This document shows positions 14,609 to 21,238 of a stretch of DNA of 23,992 nt, piece after piece. Below the pieces are notes generated by a model. That model did not search any database. It was not told the DNA's origin and saw only the letters and a list, made by a program, of their open reading frames with translations. Position 1 is the stretch's first letter. Each line of letters starts with the position of its first letter. Source of the stretch: JADLHS01 sp964553795 (GTDB taxonomy: Bacteria; Verrucomicrobiota; Verrucomicrobiia; Limisphaerales; JADLHS01); contig CAZKMR010000068.1 of the NCBI GenBank assembly GCA_964553795.1, forward strand, positions 1 to 23,992, given 5' to 3'. Made by a program: the position numbers and the translations under genes.

Positions 14609-16171
14609 ATGAGTAAAGCGTTTTACATCACCACCGCGATTGATTACGTCAACGGCCAGCCGCACCTCGGCCATGCCTACGAGAAAATCATCACGGACGT
14701 CATCGCCCGCGCCCGGCGCAGTCTCGGACAGGAAGCTTTCTTTCTCACGGGCCTCGATGAACACGGCCAGAAGGTCCAACAAGCCGCCCTCGCCGACGGC
14801 AAAACCCCGCAGGCCTACTGCGACGGACTCGCCGCCGATTGGCAGGCGTTCGCACAAAAACTGGAGCTCACGAATAACGATTTTGTCCGGACCACCAGCC
14901 CGCGCCACAAGGAATTCGTCCAGGCCATCCTCGCGAAACTGCACGCCGCCAGGGAATTTTACACCGCGACCTACAAAGGCTTTTATTCCCCGAAGGAAGA
15001 GACCTTCCTCACCGAGAAAGATCGGCGCCCGGACGGCACATTCGATCCCGCCTACGGCAAAGTGATCGAACTCGAAGAAACGAATTACTGGTTTAAACTC
15101 AAGCCGCACCAGAAATGGTTGATTGACTACATTGAAGCGAACCCGTCGTTCGTTCAGCCCGACTATCGGCGCAATGAAGTGCTCGGCTTTCTGAATAACA
15201 ACACACTCGAAGACCTTTGCATCTCGCGGCCCGCTGCGCGCCTGAACTGGGGCATCCCCCTGCCCTTCGACAAAGACTACGTCACCTACGTCTGGTTCGA
15301 CGCGCTGGTGAATTACATCTCCATTCCCGCCGCCCACGGTGACCAGACAGTATTAGCGGCTACCTCCGGCCCTCAACCCTCAACCCTCAACCCTCAACGG
15401 TCTCTCTGGCCTGCCGACATTCACGTCATCGGCAAAGACATCCTGAAGTTTCATGCCGTCTATTGGCCCATCATGCTCAAGGCGATGGGCCTGCCACTGC
15501 CGAAACAAATTTTGGTTCACGGTTGGTGGCAGAAGGACGGCGCGAAGATGAGTAAGAGCACCGGCAACGTCGTTGATCCCGTCGCTGTCATCAACGAATG
15601 GGGCGTGGACGCGTTTCGCTTTTACGTCGTGCGCGAACTCGCCATCGGCCCGGACGGCAACTGGACGGACGCCGGTTTCAAATCACGTTATCAAGCCGAA
15701 CTCGCCAACGGCCTCGGCAATCTCGTGAACCGCTCGCTTTCCATGCTGAAGCGGTATCGCAACGGAATTGTTCCGGCGCGCCATGACGAACTCGCTTACG
15801 AAGCTAACAAAACTAGTGAAATCGTAAGGCAAGTTTTTGAACAATTGCTTCAGCCACAAACTGCATTGGTCTCAATTTGGGCATTTATTACCGTCGCAAA
15901 CCAATTCGTGGACAAGACCGCGCCATTCAAACTCGCCAAAGATCCCGCGCAAGCGCAGCGCCTCGACGAAGTGCTCTATAACCTTGTCGAAACCTGCCGC
16001 ATTCTCGCCGTATTACTGTGGCCGTTCATTCCACAAACCGCGGGGAAAATTTTTGCGCAACTTAATTTGCCCGGCGTCCCGGACAAATTCACCGCCGCGG
16101 AATGGGGCGGTTTGTCGGCCGGTCATACCATCGGCGATCCCGCGCCGCTGTTTCCGCGCAAAGACGCCTGA
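14609..16171 (+). CDS. metG: Methionine--tRNA ligase
   Basis: Cytoplasmic class I aminoacyl-tRNA synthetase charging tRNA-Met, 520 residues, including initiator tRNA for translation. The HIGH motif is HLGH at 19-22, KMSKS is at 313-317, and YVWFDALVNYI (227-237) and WPADIHVIGKDILKFH (267-282) are standard active-site blocks. The anticodon-binding helical domain follows; there is no C-terminal EMAP/Trbp111 extension, consistent with the short bacterial form. The connective-peptide region at 123-157, where many MetRS carry a CxxC zinc knuckle, has no cysteines here (GFYSPKEETFLTEKD). Residues 245-265 are a low-complexity insert encoded by a 7 bp tandem repeat. A patch around 15797-15900 has lower GC and different codon choice than its surroundings. 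No Shine-Dalgarno is visible. The ATG is six bases after the gene's GC-rich lead-in and gives the expected N-terminus. Confidence 0.97.
   Translation: MSKAFYITTAIDYVNGQPHLGHAYEKIITDVIARARRSLGQEAFFLTGLDEHGQKVQQAALADGKTPQAYCDGLAADWQAFAQKLELTNNDFVRTTSPRHKEFVQAILAKLHAAREFYTATYKGFYSPKEETFLTEKDRRPDGTFDPAYGKVIELEETNYWFKLKPHQKWLIDYIEANPSFVQPDYRRNEVLGFLNNNTLEDLCISRPAARLNWGIPLPFDKDYVTYVWFDALVNYISIPAAHGDQTVLAATSGPQPSTLNPQRSLWPADIHVIGKDILKFHAVYWPIMLKAMGLPLPKQILVHGWWQKDGAKMSKSTGNVVDPVAVINEWGVDAFRFYVVRELAIGPDGNWTDAGFKSRYQAELANGLGNLVNRSLSMLKRYRNGIVPARHDELAYEANKTSEIVRQVFEQLLQPQTALVSIWAFITVANQFVDKTAPFKLAKDPAQAQRLDEVLYNLVETCRILAVLLWPFIPQTAGKIFAQLNLPGVPDKFTAAEWGGLSAGHTIGDPAPLFPRKDA
15370..15397 (+). repeat. Four tandem copies of CCCTCAA inside metG
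   Basis: Four perfect 7 bp units encode the insert GPQPSTLNPQ between the active-site blocks of MetRS. Unit gain or loss that is not a multiple of three would shift the frame, so three-unit steps (seven residues) are the only tolerated changes. Confidence 0.9.
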
Positions 16172-16177
16172 ACCCTC

Positions 16178-17275
16178 ATGCCGACTTCCGCAACACTTCA
16201 CGTCGCCATCGTTGGTTGTGGCGGAATTACGCTCCAGAATCATCTGCCCGGTTTGGCGCTGTGTCCGGACGTCAAAGTAGTGGCGTTGTGCGACGCGGAT
16301 GCGGCCACGCTGGAACGCGCCCGTCAACAAACCGGCGTCCCAATTACTTCCACGCGTCCCGAAGAAATCGTGCGCCGCGACGATGTTCATGCGGTCATCA
16401 TTGCCACGCCAAATTTTACCCACGCGCCCATCGCGCTCGACGCCATTGCCCACGGCAAACATGTCCTCTGCGAAAAACCGCTCGCGCTCAATCACACCGA
16501 CGTGAAAGCGATGGCCAGCGCCGCCGACCGCGCGGGCGTGCGGCACATGACGGCGTTCACTTATCGTTTTGTCCCGGCGATGCGTTATCTCGCGCATCTG
16601 GTGCAACGCGGCGATCTCGGCCAACCCTATCATTTTCGCTCCTGTCGCTTGCAGGATTGGGGCACGCGCAATCTCGGGTGGCGACAGGTCAAAAAACTCG
16701 CGGGCTCGGGCGAACTGGGCGACATGCTGAGTCATCGCATTGATTTCGCCCACTGGCTGGTGGGCCCGATGCAACGTCTCGTGGCGAATCTCAAGCAATG
16801 GCATCCCACCCGCGGCGGGCAACCGAATGATCTCGATGACTGGGTCGCCCTCCTCGCGGAATTTCAGAATGGTGCGACCGGCGTTCTGGAAAGCAGCAAA
16901 CTCGCGAGCGGTCGCAATGAAAGTTGGCGCAGTCTCGATTCCGTCGAACTCAACGGCAGCGACCGTTCGTTCGTGTTCATCACCGGCGAATGGAACAAAC
17001 TGCAAACCGGCAAAGTCGGTGGATCGGGATTGGAAACCATCGAAGTGCCGCGTGAATTCTGGACCTGGCCGGGCGCCCCGCGTGATCCCGCTCAGGGCGA
17101 TCCGCTCGTGACATTCCGCTACGATCAAGCGTGGGAATTCGTGGCTGCCATTCGCAACGAACGAACGTGCGTGCCGAGTTTTCACGATGGCTTGCGCGCG
17201 CAACAGGTGATGGACGCCGCCGTGAAATCAGCCGAAACCCGCGCGTGGGTGGATTTGAATGAATTGTCAAAATAG
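16178..17275 (+). CDS. Gfo/Idh/MocA-family NAD(P)-dependent oxidoreductase
   Basis: A 365-residue cytoplasmic dehydrogenase of the Gfo/Idh/MocA family, which oxidises or epimerises sugars, inositols and related compounds. The Rossmann fold opens with AIVGCGGIT (glycine-rich loop, residues 10-18) and an acidic CDAD (38-41) at the end of beta-2, which suggests NAD preference. CEKPLALN (98-105) is the family's EKP motif, with the Lys near the active site. GDMLSHRIDFAHWL (181-194) carries the conserved D/H pair (D182, H186, D189) of the substrate site. The substrate cannot be named from the sequence. It starts 6 bp after metG and stops 3 bp before the next gene, so it is probably co-transcribed with both. 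No signal peptide is present. Confidence 0.93.
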   Translation: MPTSATLHVAIVGCGGITLQNHLPGLALCPDVKVVALCDADAATLERARQQTGVPITSTRPEEIVRRDDVHAVIIATPNFTHAPIALDAIAHGKHVLCEKPLALNHTDVKAMASAADRAGVRHMTAFTYRFVPAMRYLAHLVQRGDLGQPYHFRSCRLQDWGTRNLGWRQVKKLAGSGELGDMLSHRIDFAHWLVGPMQRLVANLKQWHPTRGGQPNDLDDWVALLAEFQNGATGVLESSKLASGRNESWRSLDSVELNGSDRSFVFITGEWNKLQTGKVGGSGLETIEVPREFWTWPGAPRDPAQGDPLVTFRYDQAWEFVAAIRNERTCVPSFHDGLRAQQVMDAAVKSAETRAWVDLNELSK

Positions 17276-17278
17276 GCC

Positions 17279-17989
17279 ATGAACAAAACCGCAGTCATCA
17301 CCGGGGGCGGCAGCGGCGTGGGACAAGCCATCACGTTGCAACTACTGGAACAGGGTTGGCGCGTCGCCATCGTCGGACGCCGCGAAACGGCGTTGCAAGA
17401 AACGGTGGCCCAAGCTGGAAAACACGCCGCCCAACTCTCCCTGCACGCGTGCGACATCGGCGCCGCGGCAGCGGTGGAAGCGATGGGCCAACGCGTACTC
17501 GCGGAACTCGGCACTGTGGAAGTGCTCGTGAATGCCGCCGGGACCAATGCCCCGCGCCGCGCGCTCGAGGTTTTGTCCTTGGCTGATTATCACGCGATGA
17601 TCGCCACCAATCTCAACGGCGCGTATTACTGCACCCAGGCGTTCCTCGCGCAGATGCGATCCCGTAAAAGCGGCACGATCATCAACATCATCTCGGACGC
17701 CGGCAAACAGGCGTCGCCCAAAGCCGGACCGGGCTATGTAATGAGCAAATTCGGGTTGGCCGGCCTGACGCAAAGCATCAACGCCGAAGAACGCGCCAAC
17801 GGCATTCGCGCTTGCGCCATTTTTCCCGGAGACATCGACACGCCGTTGTTGGACAAGCGTCCGCTCGTTCCCGACGCCGCCGCTCGCGCCCGGATGATGC
17901 GCGCCGAAGACGTGGCGGCGTGCGCGCTGTTCTGCATCAATCTTCCGCCCCACGTCATTGTCGAGGAACTTCTGGTTCGCCCGCGGTAA
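17279..17989 (+). CDS. Short-chain dehydrogenase/reductase (classical SDR)
   Basis: A 236-residue cytoplasmic NAD(P)-dependent oxidoreductase. The cofactor motif TGGGSGVG is at 8-15 and NAAG at 85-88. The catalytic set is N111, S139 (in INIISDAG), Y153 and K157 (GYVMSKFG). An arginine pair, GRR, after beta-2 (33-35) suggests NADP. Downstream, PGDIDTPL (183-190) is the usual SDR loop. At 236 residues it is a normal-length classical SDR with no extra domain. It follows the Gfo/Idh/MocA gene by 3 bp, so the two may act on one sugar or polyol route. The exact substrate is unknown; fabG-like names would be unsafe here because no acyl-carrier context is present. Confidence 0.93.
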   Translation: MNKTAVITGGGSGVGQAITLQLLEQGWRVAIVGRRETALQETVAQAGKHAAQLSLHACDIGAAAAVEAMGQRVLAELGTVEVLVNAAGTNAPRRALEVLSLADYHAMIATNLNGAYYCTQAFLAQMRSRKSGTIINIISDAGKQASPKAGPGYVMSKFGLAGLTQSINAEERANGIRACAIFPGDIDTPLLDKRPLVPDAAARARMMRAEDVAACALFCINLPPHVIVEELLVRPR

Positions 17990-18054
17990 CGTCCCTTTCG
18001 CGCCAAAAAAATTTGAAACAATTTGCGCCCTGGCCGGGTTATTCCTTTGAAACG

Positions 18055-18270
18055 ATGAAAACCGTTGTCAAAAGAATCAATCCGGCCTTCACGGTGGTGC
18101 AACCCTTGCCGGCATGGCCCGTCCCACCGGCGCGCTCCAACCCGGTCGCGCCAACCGACGATCAGCAGGCCGCGGCGGCGCACCTGGGTTTGACTGCGGC
18201 GGGCTCGCTGCCTTCCGGGTGTGCGCTTGATGTTCCGTCACATGCTCAGCGCCAACTAACTTCAAATTGA
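18055..18270 (+). CDS. Small hypothetical protein (uncertain)
   Basis: A 71-codon ORF beginning MKTVVKRINPAFTVVQPLPA, with a Pro- and Ala-rich body and no membrane helix, signal peptide or domain that I recognise. It lies in the otherwise empty 389 bp gap between the SDR and the sigma factor. An AT-rich stretch, AAAAAAATTTGAAACAATTT (18006-18025), upstream could carry a promoter, but no Shine-Dalgarno is seen. Its stop codon lies inside a perfect 17 bp inverted repeat. Against it: no recognisable family, and GC-rich DNA gives chance ORFs of this size easily. For it: a natural-looking basic N-terminus, and no competing gene in the space. Confidence 0.35.
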   Translation: MKTVVKRINPAFTVVQPLPAWPVPPARSNPVAPTDDQQAAAAHLGLTAAGSLPSGCALDVPSHAQRQLTSN

Positions 18271-18274
18271 AGTT
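18258..18274. repeat. Perfect 17 bp inverted repeat upstream of the sigma factor gene
   Basis: AACTTCAA-A-TTGAAGTT, two exact 8 bp arms around one base. It is about 105 bp before the sigma factor ATG and 49 bp before its predicted -35 box. It could be an operator; the 1-nt centre makes a full RNA hairpin unlikely. Confidence 0.5.
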
Positions 18275-18322
18275 CCTCTCATGCCCGAACTCATTTTCAA
18301 CCCTCGATGTTATGCAACAACT

Positions 18323-18352
18323 TTGCCATCGGTCGGTCTCCGGCCTTAAGAT
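18323..18352 (+). promoter_or_regulatory. Putative promoter of the ECF sigma factor operon
   Basis: TTGCCA (18323-18328), an 18 bp spacer and TAAGAT (18347-18352) resemble a sigma-70 promoter (5/6 and 4/6 matches). Transcription would start near 18359, about 20 nt before the ATG at 18379. This argues against the earlier in-frame ATG at 18307. Confidence 0.45.
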
Positions 18353-18378
18353 TACGCGCGGACCAGCGGCTATTGCCC

Positions 18379-18933
18379 ATGACCGATGCGCAACACTTCG
18401 AGGCGTTCCTGCACAACTACCAAAACATGGTATTTAGCACCGCCATGCGCCTGCTCGCCAACCAATCCGAAGCTGAAGACATCACGCAGGAAGTTTTTCT
18501 CCGCGCGTATGAACGGTTCGGCGAGTTGCACGACAGTCCGACCGCCGGGGGCTGGTTGAAAACGGTCGCCACGAATCTGTGCCTGAATCACCTGAGCCGC
18601 TATCGCTCGCGCTGGAGTTTTTTCTCGGAACTCTTTCGCAACGACAATTCAGACGCCGACGAACCAATCGAATTTCCCGCTGCGGACGATACCCATGAAA
18701 CGCTCGCGGCCGCGGATCGCCGCGAATTGGTCGAACGCGCGCTGCAAAGTCTGCCCGCATCACAACGCGTGCCGCTCGTGCTGCATCATTTTGAAGGACT
18801 GCGCTACGAAGAGATCGCCGAAAAGCTCGGCGTGTCGTTGGGCAAAGTGAAGACGGATATTTTTCGCGGGCGCGAGGCGTTGCGGCACAAGCTGCGGCTC
18901 ACACTCAAGGAGGACGAGTTGGGTAACTATTAA
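18379..18933 (+). CDS. ECF-type RNA polymerase sigma factor
   Basis: A 184-residue group 4 (ECF) sigma factor that would direct RNA polymerase to a stress or envelope regulon. Region 2 covers about residues 8-78 (FEAFLHNYQNMVFSTAMRLL, EAEDITQEVFLRAYERF, WLKTVATNLCLNHLSRYRSR), including the DxxQEVF helix. A short acidic linker follows, then region 4 at about 118-175 (LPASQRVPLVLHHFEGLRYE, EIAEKLGVSLGKVKTDIFRG). I used ATG 18379, since the upstream extension to 18307 overlaps the predicted promoter and adds no family sequence. The next gene, 6 bp downstream, encodes a two-TM protein in the position usually taken by the anti-sigma factor. Confidence 0.93.
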   Translation: MTDAQHFEAFLHNYQNMVFSTAMRLLANQSEAEDITQEVFLRAYERFGELHDSPTAGGWLKTVATNLCLNHLSRYRSRWSFFSELFRNDNSDADEPIEFPAADDTHETLAAADRRELVERALQSLPASQRVPLVLHHFEGLRYEEIAEKLGVSLGKVKTDIFRGREALRHKLRLTLKEDELGNY

Positions 18934-18939
18934 CGAAGT

Positions 18940-19413
18940 ATGAACCCGCACTACGAAAAGCAACTCGAGGCCAGCATCCGGCGCGAACTGGAAACGCTGG
19001 ACGAATTGCCCGCCCCGCCCGCGCTCGCGAATCGCATTCTGCGGGAAATCGAATCCCGCGCCGCCACGCCCTGGTATCGTCGCGCCTGGCCAAGTTGGCC
19101 GATGAGTCTGCGCTTCGCCTCGCTCGTAATTTTGCTCGCGGGCTTTAGCGGATTGTGTTTCGGCACCTGGGAGCTAACTCGCTCCATCGCGACTACCGAG
19201 CGCATGGGTCTATGGCTCGCTGACGCCCAAGCGTTGTGGCGCACCGCCGGGGTGCTCGGCGACGTGGCGTGCTCGTTCACGCAGCAATTGGGTGCGGGTG
19301 TTTGGGTGGTGGCACTGGGTTTCCTGTTTGCCGCCTGCGCCGCGTGTATTGGCCTCGGTTCGGCCTGTATTCGCCTGGCCGTTCGCTCCGATTCAACTGG
19401 ATCTTTATCATGA
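18940..19413 (+). CDS. Two-TM membrane protein, putative anti-sigma factor
   Basis: A 157-residue protein. Residues 1-48 are a charged cytoplasmic helix-rich region (EASIRRELETLDELPAPPAL, NRILREIES). TM1 is at about 57-77, an external loop follows, and TM2 is at about 119-145. Position directly after an ECF sigma gene (6 bp gap) and the N-terminal soluble helices followed by membrane anchoring suggest an anti-sigma factor. The zinc-binding HxxxCxxC motif of classical ZAS anti-sigma factors is absent, so this is inference from context. Its stop overlaps the start of the next gene by four bases (ATGA), coupling the two. Alternatively it is simply a small membrane partner of the downstream RDD protein. 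Confidence 0.8.
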   Translation: MNPHYEKQLEASIRRELETLDELPAPPALANRILREIESRAATPWYRRAWPSWPMSLRFASLVILLAGFSGLCFGTWELTRSIATTERMGLWLADAQALWRTAGVLGDVACSFTQQLGAGVWVVALGFLFAACAACIGLGSACIRLAVRSDSTGSLS

Positions 19414-21113
19414 AAAAATTCTCCTGCTTTCTCAGCGCCGTTATCGCCACGGGTTTGATGTGGTTACAACCTGCGCCGCTGCTGGCGCAAACGAATGATT
19501 CTGCAACACCCGCCCCGGACGCGCTCATTGACACGAACGCACCGGGGCCCACAAACAATTCAGCGGCCACAGAATCCACCCCTGCGCCGCGGCGGCGCGG
19601 CCCGGTCGTATCGGTGGGCGGCACGGCAATCTTGCCCGCCGGCGAAACCGCCGAGGCCGTAGTTGCAGTTGGCGGTTCGGCCCAAGCCCAGGGAGACGTT
19701 CGCGAAGCGCTTGTCGCCATCGGCGGCAATGCGGAAGCTGACGGCAATGTCCGCAATGCCGTCGTAGCCATTGGCGGAGATGCCATCGCACGCGGGAATG
19801 TAGGCGACGCCCTGGTGGCCATCGCCGGCAACGCGGAAGCGTACGCTGAAGTTCGAGACGCGGCGGTCGCCATCATGGGAGATGTCATTCTGGGCTCCAA
19901 CGCCGTGGTGCGCGGCGACGTCGTATCCATCGGCGGCCGAGTGCAAGCCGCCGACGGCGCGCAAATCAAAGGACAAATCGTCGAGGTCAGCGTCGCGCAA
20001 TATCCGATTCTCGCGCCGCTGCAAGGCGTGGCGGATTGGTTGCGGGATTGCCTGCTCAAGTTTCGCCTGCTTGCGCCGAAAGCCGGTTGGTATTGGGTAT
20101 TTGTCGGCGGGTTCTTCCTGTTGTATTTGCTCGTTGCCGCCGCATTGCCACGACCGGTCGCCGCGTGCGTCACGGAATTGCAACAACGCCCGGCGACAAC
20201 GTTTCTGATCGGGTTACTGATGAAACTGCTGGTGCCGCTGGTTTACTTCGTGTTGGCGGCGACAGGAATCGGTATCTTTGTCATCCCGTTCGTCTGGGTT
20301 GCTATCTTCATCGGCGTAATCCTCGGCAAAGTCGCGCTGTTCGAATTCCTGGGCGGCGGCATTCTGCGTCTCTTCGGCATTAAACTGGCGCGCCCCATCG
20401 TGGCGCTGTTGATCGGATTTATTCTGATCACGCTGTTTTACATGGTCCCGTTTCTCAGCCTGCTGATTTACACGCTTGTCGGGCTTTGGGCCCTCGGCGC
20501 CGTAACCACCGCCACGTTCAGCGGCGCACGCAAAGAAGTTCCGCCGCGCCCGCCCTACTCTCCCGTTGCGCCGCCTCCGGCTAATCCGCCGTCGTCCGGT
20601 CCGACTGGAATGGCCGTTCCGCCGGTCGGCAATTTCGCTCAAACTGCCGAAACATCTGGCGCAACGCCGCCCCCTGAATCCGCCACTCCTTCGCCATCCC
20701 AAACTGCGACTGCGCGCGTTCCCGAAGCCTACACGCTGCCCCGCGCCGGATTTTGGGAACGCATGGGCGCGGCGTTTCTCGACATAATTATTGTGGCCAT
20801 CGCCAGTTCGTTGGTCGGAGGAATGCCCTTGGGTTTGCTCGTGGCGCTGGCGTACTTCGCCGGGATGTGGGCGTGGAAAGGCACGACCATTGGCGGCATC
20901 GTGCTGAATCTGAAAGTCGTTCGCTGCGATGATCAACCGGTCACGTTCGCCGTTGCGCTGGTGCGCAGTCTCGCTTCCGCGTTTTCCGTCGTCGTGTTTT
21001 TCCTCGGCTTCCTCTGGCTGATCTTTGATCGCGACAAGCAGACCTGGCACGACAAAATCGCCGGCACCGTCGTGGTGCGCACCACGCGGGCGATGTCGCT
21101 GGTGTGTTTGTGA
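19410..21113 (+). CDS. Bactofilin-like repeat membrane protein with C-terminal RDD domain
   Basis: A 567-residue membrane protein. ATG 19410 overlaps the previous stop and gives a signal peptide (MKKFSCFLSAVIATGLMWLQ, ending LLAQ); the frame is open further upstream but would overlap the previous gene. After a Pro/Thr/Ala-rich linker, residues 83-175 contain five near-perfect 17-19-residue repeats of the form VVAIGGNAEADGNVRNA. They are predicted to form a small beta-helix like polymer-forming/bactofilin domains. About five membrane helices lie between 229 and 370. A proline-rich linker (375-443) follows. Residues 444-560 are an RDD domain (RAGFWERMGAAFLDIIIVAI ... FDRDKQTWHDKIAGTVVV). Function is unknown; a sensor or effector of the envelope sigma system is inferred from operon position. 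Confidence 0.88.
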   Translation: MKKFSCFLSAVIATGLMWLQPAPLLAQTNDSATPAPDALIDTNAPGPTNNSAATESTPAPRRRGPVVSVGGTAILPAGETAEAVVAVGGSAQAQGDVREALVAIGGNAEADGNVRNAVVAIGGDAIARGNVGDALVAIAGNAEAYAEVRDAAVAIMGDVILGSNAVVRGDVVSIGGRVQAADGAQIKGQIVEVSVAQYPILAPLQGVADWLRDCLLKFRLLAPKAGWYWVFVGGFFLLYLLVAAALPRPVAACVTELQQRPATTFLIGLLMKLLVPLVYFVLAATGIGIFVIPFVWVAIFIGVILGKVALFEFLGGGILRLFGIKLARPIVALLIGFILITLFYMVPFLSLLIYTLVGLWALGAVTTATFSGARKEVPPRPPYSPVAPPPANPPSSGPTGMAVPPVGNFAQTAETSGATPPPESATPSPSQTATARVPEAYTLPRAGFWERMGAAFLDIIIVAIASSLVGGMPLGLLVALAYFAGMWAWKGTTIGGIVLNLKVVRCDDQPVTFAVALVRSLASAFSVVVFFLGFLWLIFDRDKQTWHDKIAGTVVVRTTRAMSLVCL

Positions 21114-21210
21114 GGCGTTGGCGATTAGCCGCGCAAACACTGCGGTTTAGCCGTTCGTAACAGCGCAAAAAAATTTCGCTCGACTCGTCGGACCGCCCTT
21201 CTAACGTGCT

Positions 21211-21238
21211 ACTCGGGATTATCCTATCGTCCCGAAGT
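21211..21238 (+). promoter_or_regulatory. Hairpin directly before the radical SAM start codon
   Basis: TCGGGA (21213-21218) and TCCCGA (21230-21235) form a 6 bp stem with an 11-nt loop. With the flanking ACT/AGT it could extend by two pairs across a bulge. It ends at the base before the ATG, where no Shine-Dalgarno exists, so it might limit translation start. It is short and may be chance. Confidence 0.25.

Noticed and set aside
15370..15397. CRISPR-like or mobile-element repeat
   Set aside because: The units are 7 bp with no spacers and lie in frame inside metG; this is a microsatellite-type tract, not an array.
16013..17203. A 396-codon minus-strand frame opposite metG's end and the Gfo/Idh/MocA gene
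   Set aside because: It is fully antisense to a gene with clear GCGGIT and EKP motifs; biased His/Arg content; no start signal.
20214..21140. A 308-codon minus-strand frame opposite the RDD protein
   Set aside because: Antisense to the membrane/RDD region, with a charged Arg/Gln/His-rich translation as expected from reversed hydrophobic codons.
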